Below are positions 23,331 through 32,967 of a DNA stretch of 33,881 bases, piece after piece (the first letter of the stretch is position 1; every line of letters begins with the position of its first letter). The DNA lies in assembly GCA_018266315.1 (NCBI GenBank), contig JAFEAS010000188.1:1-33881 (forward strand), read 5' to 3'. The notes below the pieces were generated by a model that saw only the letters and a list, made by a program, of their open reading frames with translations, was not told the DNA's origin and did no database searches. Origin of the DNA: Chloroflexi bacterium SZAS-1 (lineage in GTDB: Bacteria; Chloroflexota; Chloroflexia; Chloroflexales; Roseiflexaceae). Both the position numbers and the translations under genes were made by a program.

Positions 23331-25193
23331 GTGGATTATTCTTCTCGTAACCGCTACCGTGCGCGCCGCGAAGCGCTGGCTGCCCGCCGCCGTCGCCTGA
23401 TGTATGCCATTGGGGCTGTGCTGCTGCTTGTGATGGGTGGAAGTGCGCTAGCGTGGTGGCGGCTTAGCCGCTCAGCGCCGAATCCGCCTCTTTCCCCGAC
23501 TGCGCCAGCCACTACGAATGCAGTGCTGCTCCCAACTGCCGCCGCACCGGCCAACGCTAGCCCCACTGCCAGACTTGATGTGCCAACTACTGAAGCTGTT
23601 GTTGTACCGCCTGCTCCGGCGGGCGCTGCACCCTACTTCGATGACCGCCGATTAACCTACGAGCCTGATTTTTATGCCCCCCAGATTCAGGCATTTCTCG
23701 ATAGCCAGGCAGGCACGCTTAATCAGCTGAGCGTACCCGTTGGCGACGGGCGCTATAGCTTTGCTCAGGCGCTGGTGGGCCAAACCGCATACTATAGCGT
23801 GAACCCGAAAGTGATTCTGGCCCTGCTTGAGCAGCGCAGCGGCTTACTCTCAAATGCGCGTCCATCATCAGATCAGCTGGGGTGGGCCTTAGGGTATCAG
23901 GGTGAAAATGGCAATCGGCGCGGTTTAGCAGCCCAGATTCGCTGGGCGGTGAAGCAGATATTGTATGCCAAGCGCGACTACCCGCAATATGCGCCCCTGA
24001 CGTATGCCGATTCGTCAAGCGCGCCTGCACCGCCCGGCCTGAGCCTGAGTGAATACAGTATTGCGCGCGTATTGGCACCTACCACTTCACCCGACCGCTT
24101 GCCAGCGCTGCTGGCTGGTTTCTTACAAACCTATACCCGCCTCTTTGGCGACCCACGGATTGCGCCGAGCGATTGGCCTGGGCCTGCCGCGCCATTTCTG
24201 GCCTGGCCGCTTGAGCATCCCGCCGCCGTGACATCATTCTTCGATCATGGTGGGCCATTTCTCACCCGCAACCAGGCCGCCGGGGTGACAACCTATTGGG
24301 GGCGCACCGAAACCGATATTGCGTTTGCCTACAATGGGCACGATGGCTGGGATTATGCCGCTGCTCCACCCGACCTGGCGTTAGCCGCTGCCGATGGCAC
24401 CGTGGTATTTGCTGGGAATGCCGACGATGGATGCGCAACTCGGGCGGTCATTCTTGATCATGGGAATGGCTACCGTACTCTCTACTGGCACCTGGCGCGG
24501 GTTGATGCCACCTTGGGGCAACAGGTGGCACGCGGCCAGCCGCTTGGTGTGGTAGGTGAAAGTGGTTGTGCAGCTGGGCCGCATTTGCATTTTGGTGTGC
24601 AATATTTGGGGCGTAATACCGACCCTTATGGATGGTGCGCCACCACTTCGGATCCCTGGCAGCAAAACCCGGCGGGCGACCCAAGTACCTGGCTATGGGC
24701 AGATCGGCCGTCGCCGTGCGCCCCGCCGCCACCCGCTGCAATAGTTGTAGATACCGACTCGCCGGGCTTCGCGAAGGAAGGCGATGGTTGGCAAACCGTG
24801 CCAGTTGGCTATGGCGGCACCGCGCTCTTTGCGCCCTCGCTGCGTGGCACCAATGCGCTTGGCCCGCTCGATCTTCGTCCACTAGCAGCGCCTGCCGTGG
24901 CCGTATGGCGGCCAGTATTGCCGAAGGCCGGGCGCTACCGGGTGCTGGCCTATGTACCATATGCGCTAAGCGGCCTGGAAGATGCGACCCAGGTGCGGTA
25001 TCGGCTGCGTTACCAGGGCGGCGAGGCCGAAATTATGGTGAACATCCCGCTTCACGCGAATGATTGGGTCGATCTGGGAACGTATGCGTTTGACCCAAAT
25101 GAATCCCCACTCGTATCGCTGAGTAACTTGGCAGAAGATGGGCAGCGCAGTGTATGGGCCGATGCGATCATCTGGCTGCCAGCTTCCTCATAA
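23331..25193 (+). CDS. Membrane-anchored M23 (LytM-type) peptidase with golvesin-like C-terminal domain
   Basis: This 620-residue cell-envelope protein starts at GTG 23331 with a strongly basic N-terminus and one membrane segment (about 23-43). A Pro/Ala/Thr linker leads to a helical region (about 105-290; QIQAFLDSQAGTLNQL, YYSVNPKVILALLEQRSGLL) of unknown role. The M23 metallopeptidase domain (about 295-440) keeps the zinc and catalytic residues: His337 and Asp341 in GHDGWDYA, His387 in LYWHLA, and His418/His420 in GPHLHFG. So it is probably an active peptidoglycan endopeptidase. Residues about 470-617 (VVDTDSPGF, GWQTVPVGYGG, AVWRPVLPKAGRYRVLAYVP) resemble the golvesin-type carbohydrate-binding beta sandwich, probably for wall or matrix binding. 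It has its own promoter and no visible ribosome site. Confidence 0.9.
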   Translation: MDYSSRNRYRARREALAARRRRLMYAIGAVLLLVMGGSALAWWRLSRSAPNPPLSPTAPATTNAVLLPTAAAPANASPTARLDVPTTEAVVVPPAPAGAAPYFDDRRLTYEPDFYAPQIQAFLDSQAGTLNQLSVPVGDGRYSFAQALVGQTAYYSVNPKVILALLEQRSGLLSNARPSSDQLGWALGYQGENGNRRGLAAQIRWAVKQILYAKRDYPQYAPLTYADSSSAPAPPGLSLSEYSIARVLAPTTSPDRLPALLAGFLQTYTRLFGDPRIAPSDWPGPAAPFLAWPLEHPAAVTSFFDHGGPFLTRNQAAGVTTYWGRTETDIAFAYNGHDGWDYAAAPPDLALAAADGTVVFAGNADDGCATRAVILDHGNGYRTLYWHLARVDATLGQQVARGQPLGVVGESGCAAGPHLHFGVQYLGRNTDPYGWCATTSDPWQQNPAGDPSTWLWADRPSPCAPPPPAAIVVDTDSPGFAKEGDGWQTVPVGYGGTALFAPSLRGTNALGPLDLRPLAAPAVAVWRPVLPKAGRYRVLAYVPYALSGLEDATQVRYRLRYQGGEAEIMVNIPLHANDWVDLGTYAFDPNESPLVSLSNLAEDGQRSVWADAIIWLPASS

Positions 25194-25197
25194 TCGC

Positions 25198-25227
25198 TTG
25201 CGAGAGCCGCCGATCGGCTGGTATAAT
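25198..25227 (+). promoter_or_regulatory. Promoter of the GAF sensor kinase gene
   Basis: TTGCGA (25198-25203), an 18-base spacer, then TATAAT (25222-25227) with an extended -10 TGG. The ATG is 39 bases downstream of the -10. Confidence 0.7.
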
Positions 25228-25265
25228 ATGCGTCGTTACCTTGTTTTGAAACTCATCCCTACTGG

Positions 25266-27242
25266 ATGAACAATATGTTTACCGCCCATTCTGCAATCCT
25301 CCCGATGCTGGTCGAGGAATTGCGCGCATCGCTGCCACAGGTCGACGAGCTGCTCAATCTGCTAGCTGCTGAACCATCACTTGAGCAGCGGCGGATCTAT
25401 TTGCGTCAGCTTGGCGCCCTCTGGTATCACCAGAATGGCGAACCTGAGGTGCTAGCCGAATTTGGCCTGGGCTTGGCCGAGCAGTTCAATATTGAGCCGG
25501 GAGTTGCCCTGGCCGAGCTGCTGATGGCCTATGGTGCCGCGCGCGAAGAGAAGCGCACGAGCGAATGGGAAAATAACCTGGTGCGGCGTATGGCCGAGCT
25601 GAGCGGCTTGCACCGCGTGATTTCAGCCGCCAACTCCACGCTCGATCTTGACACATCGATGCAAATGGTGGTTGAAACGGTTGCCGAGGTGATTGGGGTC
25701 GAAGCGTGCTCGGTGTATTTATACGACAAGAACAGCGATGATCTCACGCTGCGGGCCACCCGCGGGCTTAACGCGGATGCAATCGGGCAGGTGCGAATTC
25801 GGCTGGGCGATGGCGTGACGGGAGCGGCAGCGCGCGATGGGCGGCCCGTATCGGTATACGATGCCTTCTACGATGGTCGCTTTCTGCCCGAACCTATGCT
25901 GGGTGAAGAAGCGTTCCGCTCGATTATAGCCGTGCCGATCGTGCTGTTCAGCGCCGAGCGTTTCCACGTTGGGGCGGATAAGTTGCAGGGCGTCATTACT
26001 ATTCAAACCAGCGGCCCACGCGATTTTACTCCGGAAGAAGTCAATTTTGTTGAAACGGTGTCGGGTGAGCTAGCCTTTTTCATCGTGAATGCCCAGCTCT
26101 ACCAGCAAACGGGCGATCAGCTCCACCAGAAAGTGCAGGAGCTGACGACGCTCCAGCAGGTATCGAAGCGCATCGCTGAACAGCTCGATCTGCAAGAAGT
26201 GCTTAAACTGATTGTTGCCAAAGCAGTTGAGCTGGCCCGTGTTGATCGCGCCGATATTTTTCGCTGTGTCGAAGATAATCAGCTTGAGCTGGCCGCAACG
26301 CAAGGCGGCAGCCACGGCAATTCGGTGCTTGCGTTTATTTCGCAGGCAGTGCGCGAGGGTCGGCCACTGGCGGTGCTCAATGCCTACACCGATTCGCGCT
26401 TCCCCGAGCTGTCGCACGTTGCTTCGAGCGAAGGCTTTCATTCACTGTTCTGTATGCCGCTGAAGGTGCAGCAGAACCGGATCATTGGCGCGATTTGCCT
26501 GTATACCTGCGAGGCGCGCCATTTCGACTACGAGCAGGTACGGCTGCTTTCAACCTTTGCGGATGAAGCGGCAATTGCGATAGAAAACGCACGCCTGTAC
26601 GCCGAAAGCCAGAGCGCGCTGCGGATTAAATCGGCGATGCTTCAAGAAATGCACCATCGCGTGCGCAACAACCTGCAAACCATTTCAGCATTGCTGGCAA
26701 TGCAGCAGCGGCGGCTCGATCCGGCAGGCAAGGGATCCGCGGCATTACGCGATAGTGTAGCGCGTATTCAGGCGATTGCAGGTGTCCATAACTTACTATG
26801 CCGCGAAGACGTGGGTGTGACCACAATTGATGCCGTAGTTCGCCAGATCGTTGATAGCGCGCGTGTGAGCCTTGCTAACCCCGAGCGCCCCATTCACTTT
26901 CAGATCTGTGGCGAGCCTGCCCGGGTTGCTTCGCGTGAGGCAACCGTATTGGCAATTGTGCTGAATGAGCTGATTGTGAATTCGATGTCGCATGGCTTAA
27001 CCCGCGAGGGCGGAACGGTAGTGGTTGAAACGCGACGCGAGCAAGGTATGGTGGTAGTGGAAGTGCGCGACGATGGCCCTTCGCACGGGCCGGGCGAAGC
27101 GGGTGGGCCAAGCAGCGGCCTGGGGTTGCAGATCATCCGCACGCTGGTGCATGAAGATCTCGCTGGTGATTTCGAACTGTTTGAACACGATGGATGGATG
27201 TCGGCGCGCGTGCGCTTCCCTCAGCGTTTCGAAGAAATATAA
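25266..27242 (+). CDS. Soluble sensor histidine kinase, GAF-GAF-HisKA_2
   Basis: This 658-residue protein has no membrane segments. Residues 1-100 are a helical N-terminal region of unknown type. A first GAF domain (about 113-275; ACSVYLYDKNSDDLTLRATRG, AVPIVLF) and a second (about 295-442; CMPLKVQQNRIIGAICLY) would sense a small ligand or redox state. The kinase core is of the HisKA_2 type: MLQEMHHRVRNNLQTISALL (458-477) with phospho-accepting His in HHR (463-464). The ATPase part has NELIVNSMSHG, EVRDDGPSHGPG and GLGLQII. No response regulator is adjacent, so its partner lies elsewhere. The start is ATG 25266, or ATG 25275 three codons on. It has a clear promoter. Confidence 0.92.
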   Translation: MNNMFTAHSAILPMLVEELRASLPQVDELLNLLAAEPSLEQRRIYLRQLGALWYHQNGEPEVLAEFGLGLAEQFNIEPGVALAELLMAYGAAREEKRTSEWENNLVRRMAELSGLHRVISAANSTLDLDTSMQMVVETVAEVIGVEACSVYLYDKNSDDLTLRATRGLNADAIGQVRIRLGDGVTGAAARDGRPVSVYDAFYDGRFLPEPMLGEEAFRSIIAVPIVLFSAERFHVGADKLQGVITIQTSGPRDFTPEEVNFVETVSGELAFFIVNAQLYQQTGDQLHQKVQELTTLQQVSKRIAEQLDLQEVLKLIVAKAVELARVDRADIFRCVEDNQLELAATQGGSHGNSVLAFISQAVREGRPLAVLNAYTDSRFPELSHVASSEGFHSLFCMPLKVQQNRIIGAICLYTCEARHFDYEQVRLLSTFADEAAIAIENARLYAESQSALRIKSAMLQEMHHRVRNNLQTISALLAMQQRRLDPAGKGSAALRDSVARIQAIAGVHNLLCREDVGVTTIDAVVRQIVDSARVSLANPERPIHFQICGEPARVASREATVLAIVLNELIVNSMSHGLTREGGTVVVETRREQGMVVVEVRDDGPSHGPGEAGGPSSGLGLQIIRTLVHEDLAGDFELFEHDGWMSARVRFPQRFEEI

Positions 27243-27454
27243 ACGCCTGTTCTCGGCCCTCCGATGTCGCCTCAATCTGGTCACGATGCGCACATTTCCT
27301 CAGTTTTTGGGCTGCTGGGTTGTAGGGGCCACTTCCTGGGTAGTGTTTGCCCATAGCGTAACCAATTCCCATCAAGAAGCAAAATACTCTGGTGATTACC
27401 GCAGGTAGATCAACGGCAAGTACATGGCTAATCAGTACAAAAGGATGTAGTAGT

Positions 27455-28555
27455 ATGAGTCAGCGTCTAAACCGGCTACGGGCCGAAATGCAGCGTGCCG
27501 GTGTGGCAGCCGTGGCGGTTGTGCCAGGGTCGAATCTTAGCTACCTTACTGGCCTTGATATGCATATCAATGAACGCTTGGCGGTCGCGTTCTTTCCTTC
27601 GGCGGGCCAGCCAGTTATGGTACTGCCTGCACTTGAGCAACCCCGCGCGGCCGCCCAGGCCCACTTTCCCATGCGGTTTTACCCCTGGACCGATAGCGAA
27701 GGGCCGCACGAAGCACTTGGGCGCGCTATGGCCGATCTGCAGCTCGATGGGGCACGCCTGGGGGTAGAATATACTGCGATGCGTGTGCTTGAGCTACGAA
27801 GCATTGAGCAAGCCGCCCCAGAGGTGGTAGTTGGCGATGCTACACCTATTCTGGCTGCGCTACGTATGACCAAAGATGCACAAGAACTAGCGGCTATGCG
27901 TACTGCCGTGCATATTGTAGAGCGTACACTGGAAGTCGCGATTAGCCAGATCAAAGTGGGCATGACTGAGCGCGCCTTAGCCAATATCTGGGATGCAGCC
28001 ATGCGCGAGATCGGGAGCGCCCCTTCCTTTGGCACGATCGTTGCGAGTGGGCCGAATGCGGCCAACCCCCACCATTCAAACACCGACCGCGCGTTTCAGC
28101 CGGGTGATTTGATTATTATGGATGGTGGTGCAGTGTATCAAGGCTACGCCTCCGATATTACCCGCACGGTTGTACTGGGTGAGCCCTCGGCTGAGGCGCG
28201 GCGATTGTACGAGCTAGTGCAAGCCGCCAATGCTGCTGGCCGGGCGGCGGCGCGCCCCGGTGCTAGCGGCGAGCAGGTTGATCAGGCCGCGCGCACTGTC
28301 ATTACGCAAGGTGGGTATGGCGCGCAGTTTTTACACCGCACCGGGCATGGCCTGGGCTTAGATGTGCACGAGCCACCCTATATGGTGGCAGGTAACACGG
28401 CGCCGCTCACCTTAGGAATGACCTTCACCATTGAGCCGGGGATATATGTTCCGGGCGTAGGCGGTGTGCGTATCGAAGATGATGTTGTGATTACTGCCGA
28501 TGGCGCTGAAAGCCTCACCACCTTCAACCGCGACTTGATTGTGCTGCAGCCATAG
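27455..28555 (+). CDS. M24 family metallopeptidase (Xaa-Pro peptidase/prolidase-like)
   Basis: This 366-residue enzyme has the creatinase N-terminal domain (about 3-130; GSNLSYLTGLD at 26-36) and the pita-bread catalytic domain. All five dinuclear metal ligands are visible: Asp223 in IIMDGGA, Asp234 in YASDITRT, His298 in HRTGHGLG, Glu327 in FTIEPGI and Glu341 in GVRIEDD, plus His206 in NPHHSN. So it is probably an active cytoplasmic aminopeptidase P or prolidase. The frame also has an ATG at 27392, 21 codons upstream; 27455 matches the family's usual start and has AAGG upstream. The 212-base gap before it holds nothing I can name. scpB follows after 35 bases, probably cotranscribed. Confidence 0.9.
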   Translation: MSQRLNRLRAEMQRAGVAAVAVVPGSNLSYLTGLDMHINERLAVAFFPSAGQPVMVLPALEQPRAAAQAHFPMRFYPWTDSEGPHEALGRAMADLQLDGARLGVEYTAMRVLELRSIEQAAPEVVVGDATPILAALRMTKDAQELAAMRTAVHIVERTLEVAISQIKVGMTERALANIWDAAMREIGSAPSFGTIVASGPNAANPHHSNTDRAFQPGDLIIMDGGAVYQGYASDITRTVVLGEPSAEARRLYELVQAANAAGRAAARPGASGEQVDQAARTVITQGGYGAQFLHRTGHGLGLDVHEPPYMVAGNTAPLTLGMTFTIEPGIYVPGVGGVRIEDDVVITADGAESLTTFNRDLIVLQP

Positions 28556-28590
28556 CGACTTCGCACTTGATGTAGGTAGCTGCTACAGAT

Positions 28591-29166
28591 ATGGAACAAC
28601 CGCCATTATTTGACCTGCCTGCACCGCGCGTATTATCGGCGGTGCAGTTGCTTGAAAGCTTGCTTTTTATTGCTGGTGAAGCGCTAACGGTTGCGCAGCT
28701 GGCCCAGGCACTTGAATTGCCAGCCGATGCAGTTGAAGCCGCGATTGAGACGTTGGCCGCAGCCTGCGCCGAGCGTGGTGTTCGTGTGCAGCGTCATGGT
28801 GATCAAGTGCAGCTGGTTTCGGCCCCCGAGGCGTCGGCGGTGATTGAGCGATTTCTGGGGGTTCAACCCCAGGCCAAGCTTTCGGCAGCCGCGCTCGAAA
28901 CCCTGGCCATTATTGCGTATCGCCAGCCAATTACCCGCGCTCAGGTCGATGCCTTACGCGGTGTGGATAGCAGCGGTGTGATACGGGCGCTACTGGGCCG
29001 GGATCTGGTTACCGAAGCAGGCCGCCTTGAGACGGTGGGCCGACCGATCGTCTATTCTACAACCGATGAATTCCTTCGCCAGTTTGGGCTCACCCGCCTG
29101 GACGATCTCCCGCCGATCGAGCTGCCCGAGGTCGTTCAGTTAACCCCGCTGGTAGAACCCAAATAA
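28591..29166 (+). CDS. scpB: Segregation and condensation protein B
   Basis: This 191-residue protein has the two winged-helix domains of ScpB, a partner of ScpA and SMC in chromosome condensation. The first domain is SAVQLLESLLFIAGEALT (16-33) onward. The second carries the family hallmarks LSAAALETLAIIAYRQPIT, VDSSGVIRALLGRDLV and GRPIVYSTTDEFLRQFGL. The C-terminus is acidic and Pro-rich. scpA is not next to it, although the two are often adjacent, so it lies elsewhere. The ribosome site is weak. It is the last plus-strand gene before the dnaA intergenic region. Confidence 0.92.
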   Translation: MEQPPLFDLPAPRVLSAVQLLESLLFIAGEALTVAQLAQALELPADAVEAAIETLAAACAERGVRVQRHGDQVQLVSAPEASAVIERFLGVQPQAKLSAAALETLAIIAYRQPITRAQVDALRGVDSSGVIRALLGRDLVTEAGRLETVGRPIVYSTTDEFLRQFGLTRLDDLPPIELPEVVQLTPLVEPK

Positions 29167-29330
29167 GTGTTGAGCCATCACAGTTCAAGGCTTATACCAA
29201 CTGCTCATGGCGGATTTGTAGACAATTGCTTGTTGTAGAACAGCACCAACTGGCTAAGAAAATCGCGTCGTCTCGGCAGCGCAGGAGTCTTGAAATTGTA
29301 ATCTGGGTGAGGTGCCGCGAAGTCGGTCAA

Positions 29331-29651
29331 TTATCCACAGGGCCGTTATTTTATCCACATGCATGTGGATAAGACTTGACAAGAATTAGAAAGTCGTATA
29401 TCGCATTCTAACGCCATACATGCGAAGAGGACATGGAACGTACCTTGGCGATTATCCACAATACAGCGCCGTGTTGCTCGACATATCTATATAAATATAC
29501 GTTATTTGACACAAGCACTACCCCTATTCGCACCCCACCCTGTATAAGCAATCGTAATAGAAATAGTGGGTGATCTAGCTTGAAAAGATAGGGTGCATGG
29601 AGTATGATCATCATCGCTACACAACAATTGTTCATCAGCGCTTAATCCACA
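29331..29651. other. DnaA-box cluster, candidate oriC or dnaA control region
   Basis: Four DnaA-box-like sites lie in the 585-base gap between scpB and dnaA: TTATCCACA at 29331-29339, 29351-29359 and 29452-29460, and its reverse complement at 29364-29372. The second site and the inverted one, with TGCA between, make a 22-bp perfect palindrome. A weaker TAATCCACA is at 29643-29651. An AT-rich stretch at about 29481-29507 could be an unwinding element. TTGACA at 29376-29381 with TATATC at 29397-29402 (15-base spacing) may be a dnaA promoter placed between boxes. The region codes for nothing convincing. Confidence 0.7.
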
Positions 29652-29751
29652 AGTACCAAGGATCAGTCTTCGCCAGAGAGGCCGAAATCAGGGTGCATGG
29701 CATCCGTATGCGTGCACTTCTATCATTGCGTTGTTGCTAACGGAGGTTATT

Positions 29752-31257
29752 TTGAACCTCACAAAAATCTGGAACACCACCCTTGGCACGATGCAGATGC
29801 AGATATCGCGCCATGAGTTTAACACCTGGCTGCGGCGCGCTACCCTCCTGTCGGTCGATAATGGGGTGGCGACGATCGGTGCGCCGAGCGCCTTCTTCAA
29901 GGAAGGGTTGGAGAACCGTTATATCGCGCCACTGCGTGAGCTGCTTGGGAAACTGGTCGGGTTCCCGGTGCAGGTGCGCGTCGTGATTGCGCCGCCCCAA
30001 CCGGTAATGGCCGAGCAGCGCCTGGCGAGCCGCGAGTACGGGAATGAAAGCAACCTGCCCGATCTCGATGATACCGCCGAATTTGGTGGAAATGGTATCA
30101 ATCCGTATCTAGCGGCGCAGCCCCCGGCACAAAGCCACGGCCTCAGTAATGGCAATGGCACAAACCATGGCAATGGCTACGACCGTCTTAGTATGCAGCA
30201 GCTTGAGTTTTCGAGTGCGATGCGCTCGGGCATGCTGAATGCCCGCTACACCTTCGATCGCTTCATTGTTGGTTCAAGCAATCGCCTGGCGAATGCTGCG
30301 TGTATGGCAGTAGCCGAGCATCCGGCGCATGCCTATAACCCACTATTTTTGTATGGCGGGGTGGGGCTGGGTAAAACCCACTTGCTCCATGCAGTGGGGA
30401 ATTATGCGCTCGATCGTGACCCCGAAATAAATGTGCTGTATGTTTCTTCCGAAAAATTCACGAACGATCTGATTAACGCCATTCGGCGCCAGCAGACCGA
30501 AGAATTTCGCATTCGCTACCGCAATATCGATATTTTGCTGATTGATGATATTCAGTTTATCGCAGGCAAAGAAAGTACCCAGGAAGAATTCTTCCATACC
30601 TTTAATACCCTGCATTCGGCCGGCAAGCAAATCGTGATTTCGTCCGATCGCCCGCCGAAGGCCATTCTTACACTCGAAGAGCGCCTGCGCTCGCGCTTTG
30701 AGTGGGGCCTGATCGTCGATGTGCAGACGCCTGATCTTGAGACGCGCACCGCCATTCTGCGCGCGAAGGCCGAGCAAATGTCGATGCACATCCCTGCCGA
30801 GGTGATCGACTTCCTGGCGCATCGGATTCAAAGTAACATTCGTGAGCTTGAGGGCTGCTTGAACCGGGTGGCGGCATACGCCCAGCTGGTTGGTTCGCCC
30901 GTAAGCGTTGAAGTTGCAACGACGGCGCTGAATGAGCTGCTCGATACGACCAGGCGCAAGCGTGTGACGTCGGAGGCGATTCTGCGCGAGGTAGCCGAGT
31001 TTTACGGTGTTGATTTGCGGGCGATGCAGGGCCGTGGGCGCAGCCGCAATATTGTGGTACCGCGCCAGGTAGCGATGTACTTGCTGCGTGAAGAAACCGA
31101 TGCCAGTCTGATGGATATTGGGGCGCTGCTGGGCGGGCGCGATCATACGACAGTGATCTATGGGTGCGAGAAGATCGGCGAAGAGATTAATTCCGATTCG
31201 CGGTTGCGCCAGGAAGTTGTGACGATTCGCGATCGCCTGTACCAGGGGGCCGCGTAA
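29752..31257 (+). CDS. dnaA: Chromosomal replication initiator DnaA
   Basis: This 501-residue protein starts at TTG 29752, which has GGAGG (29742-29746) five bases upstream; an upstream TTG at 29731 would add seven residues but lacks such a site. Domain I (about 1-85: [14 protein letters not shown]) is followed by a variable linker containing an Asn/Gly stretch ([11 protein letters not shown]). The AAA+ domain has Walker A GGVGLGKT (202-209), Walker B LLIDDIQF (262-269) and a sensor region [10 protein letters not shown]. Domain IV ends with the DnaA signature [11 protein letters not shown] (about 461-471), which reads the boxes upstream. It initiates replication and represses or tunes its own gene. 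It converges on the two-component pair. Confidence 0.96.
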   Translation: MNLTKIWNTTLGTMQMQISRHEFNTWLRRATLLSVDNGVATIGAPSAFFKEGLENRYIAPLRELLGKLVGFPVQVRVVIAPPQPVMAEQRLASREYGNESNLPDLDDTAEFGGNGINPYLAAQPPAQSHGLSNGNGTNHGNGYDRLSMQQLEFSSAMRSGMLNARYTFDRFIVGSSNRLANAACMAVAEHPAHAYNPLFLYGGVGLGKTHLLHAVGNYALDRDPEINVLYVSSEKFTNDLINAIRRQQTEEFRIRYRNIDILLIDDIQFIAGKESTQEEFFHTFNTLHSAGKQIVISSDRPPKAILTLEERLRSRFEWGLIVDVQTPDLETRTAILRAKAEQMSMHIPAEVIDFLAHRIQSNIRELEGCLNRVAAYAQLVGSPVSVEVATTALNELLDTTRRKRVTSEAILREVAEFYGVDLRAMQGRGRSRNIVVPRQVAMYLLREETDASLMDIGALLGGRDHTTVIYGCEKIGEEINSDSRLRQEVVTIRDRLYQGAA

Positions 31258-31375
31258 CCTGGTGCATCGGTAAGCGCTTTTTTTCTGCTGCCACGCCCGC
31301 AGCGTGCTGTGCGGGTTAAGGCACCGCTTTGGCCCGCACCCTGCTTCTAGCTAGCTATTTCAATATCGTTTTTTT

Positions 31376-31409
31376 CTGCGCCACCGATACATTGGTATTG
31401 GTGGCGCAG
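31376..31409 (+). terminator. dnaA terminator hairpin
   Basis: CTGCGCCACCGATAC (31376-31390) pairs with GTATTGGTGGCGCAG (31395-31409) with one mismatch and a four-base loop. TGCG then TTTT follows, and a T run precedes it. It lies between the convergent dnaA and histidine kinase genes. A smaller CCCGCA/TGCGGG hairpin lies closer to the dnaA stop. Confidence 0.6.
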
Positions 31410-31458
31410 TGCGTTTTCGAGAAAACTTCCCCTGCCTGGCGTTGTTCGCCGCGCTTGT

Positions 31459-32967
31459 TCAGCACAGGGTTTGTATGCTGCCGCAGGGCAGGGTAACGGT
31501 GAACGTACTTCCCTGGCCGAGCGTACTCGTGGCCTGAATTTGCCCGCCATGTGCTTGCGCAATAGTTTGTGCAATAGATAGACCTAGCCCGGTGCCGCCC
31601 TGTGCCCGTGTGCGCCCACGGTCGACCCGGAAGAAGCGCTCGAAGAGGTGAGGGAGATGTTCGGGGGCAATGCCCGGGCCTGTATCGCGAATAGCTACAT
31701 GGATAGTCGGCTGGTTGTTGGTGGTATGTGTGCCTGTCTCAATAGCGATACTGCCGCCGATGGGGGTATAGCGAATGGCATTATCGAGCAAATTAAGGAA
31801 CAGACGAATCAGGTCGTCTTCATTGCCATGGGTGAGCAGCGTGGGGGGCAGCTGGATCTGCAAGGTCTGGTTGCGGGCCTCGGCCAGCGGCTCAAGCTGG
31901 GCGACAATCGCGGGCAATAGTTGCCCTAGATCGATCGGCTCTTTAAGGACAGGTTTAGGCTGTGCATCCGAACGCGCCAGGTAGAGTAAATCGTTTGTGA
32001 GCCGCGCCAGCCGTTGCGCTTGCTCACGGACACTGAGCAGCGTGGCCTGGTAGCTTTCAGCATCACGCGTGCGCTCAACAGCAACATCGATCTGGCCGAT
32101 AATGGCGGTAATTGGCGAGCGTAATTCGTGCGAGGCATCGGCGGTGAAGCGGCGCTGCTGCTCGAAAGCCAGCTGCAAGCGTGTGATCATTGCGTCGAAG
32201 GTATGCGCCAGCCGACCGATCTCATCGTTGGGGCCGCGCAGATCGAGGCGGCGGCTAAAGTTTTCTGCACTAATCTGCTGGGCGGCGCGCGTGATGCGGT
32301 TGATTGGGCCAAGTGCGCGGCTGGCGAGGAAGAAGCCGCCGCAGCTCGCCAGCAGCAGAACACCAGGCGCGAGTATCAGCAGTGCTTTCAGCAGCGCGCG
32401 CATAGTATCGCCCACATCTTCAAGCGATAACCCGAGCTGCAAGGCACCTGCCGTGCGAGTACCGTCGAATATTGGCACCGTCAACACGCGCATTGGCCCT
32501 TCGCGCCCCTCAATTGCGAAATGCTGGCGCTCCCCAGCAAGTGCCAGAGGCACCGATGCGGCCAGGGCATTTGCCTGCTCAATCGAATTGTCGTTATAGA
32601 TCAGCGTACCATCGGCGCGGTATACCCGAATGAGATGCTCGTTGTTTACCCGCCCAATGCGCAGCGAGTCGTTGGTAATCATCAGCTCGCCGTTTTCAAA
32701 CCCGATCGTGTTCACGAGCAGATTAGCCTGGCTTGCCAGGCTCTCATCGAAATTTTCAATGAGCAGCCGGTACACGGCCACATAGGTGCCAGCGCTGAAG
32801 AGAACCATCATTCCGGCCAGCAATAAGGTATACCATCCCGTGATCTGCCAGCGGATCGATCGCACCAGCAGGGTACGTGCCCAGGCAAGTGGGTTGCTCA
32901 AGATGCGGTCGAAGATGCGCCCAGCGGCTGTAGCAGGCGCTGAGCCAAAGCGTATCCGTTGCTTCAT
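31459..32967 (-). CDS. Membrane histidine kinase with HAMP domain (OmpR-partner type)
   Basis: This 502-residue sensor has two membrane segments (about 45-66 and 193-216) with a periplasmic or extracytoplasmic sensor between them (about 67-190) of no recognised family. A HAMP domain follows (about 212-265). HisKA has ADASHELRSPITA with His280, and the ATPase domain has the N box LLDNAIRYTPIGG (about 393-405), D box RDTGPGI, and G box GGTGLGLSIA. So it is an intact kinase/phosphatase. Its ATG directly abuts the response regulator's stop (TAAATG), so the pair is cotranscribed with the regulator first. The signal is unknown. Confidence 0.93.
   Translation of the reverse strand: MKQRIRFGSAPATAAGRIFDRILSNPLAWARTLLVRSIRWQITGWYTLLLAGMMVLFSAGTYVAVYRLLIENFDESLASQANLLVNTIGFENGELMITNDSLRIGRVNNEHLIRVYRADGTLIYNDNSIEQANALAASVPLALAGERQHFAIEGREGPMRVLTVPIFDGTRTAGALQLGLSLEDVGDTMRALLKALLILAPGVLLLASCGGFFLASRALGPINRITRAAQQISAENFSRRLDLRGPNDEIGRLAHTFDAMITRLQLAFEQQRRFTADASHELRSPITAIIGQIDVAVERTRDAESYQATLLSVREQAQRLARLTNDLLYLARSDAQPKPVLKEPIDLGQLLPAIVAQLEPLAEARNQTLQIQLPPTLLTHGNEDDLIRLFLNLLDNAIRYTPIGGSIAIETGTHTTNNQPTIHVAIRDTGPGIAPEHLPHLFERFFRVDRGRTRAQGGTGLGLSIAQTIAQAHGGQIQATSTLGQGSTFTVTLPCGSIQTLC

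Noticed and set aside
23329..23338. DnaA-box-like TGTGGATTA at the M23 gene start
   Set aside because: It is a single variant site with no cluster and overlaps the coding start; likely chance.
29506..29548. TTGACA at 29506-29511 with downstream TATAAG at 29543 as a dnaA promoter
   Set aside because: The spacing is 31 bases, far too long for one promoter.
30343..31146. Long minus-strand frame of 267 codons inside dnaA
   Set aside because: It is fully antisense to conserved dnaA motifs; composition and lack of a recognisable product mark it as a shadow frame.
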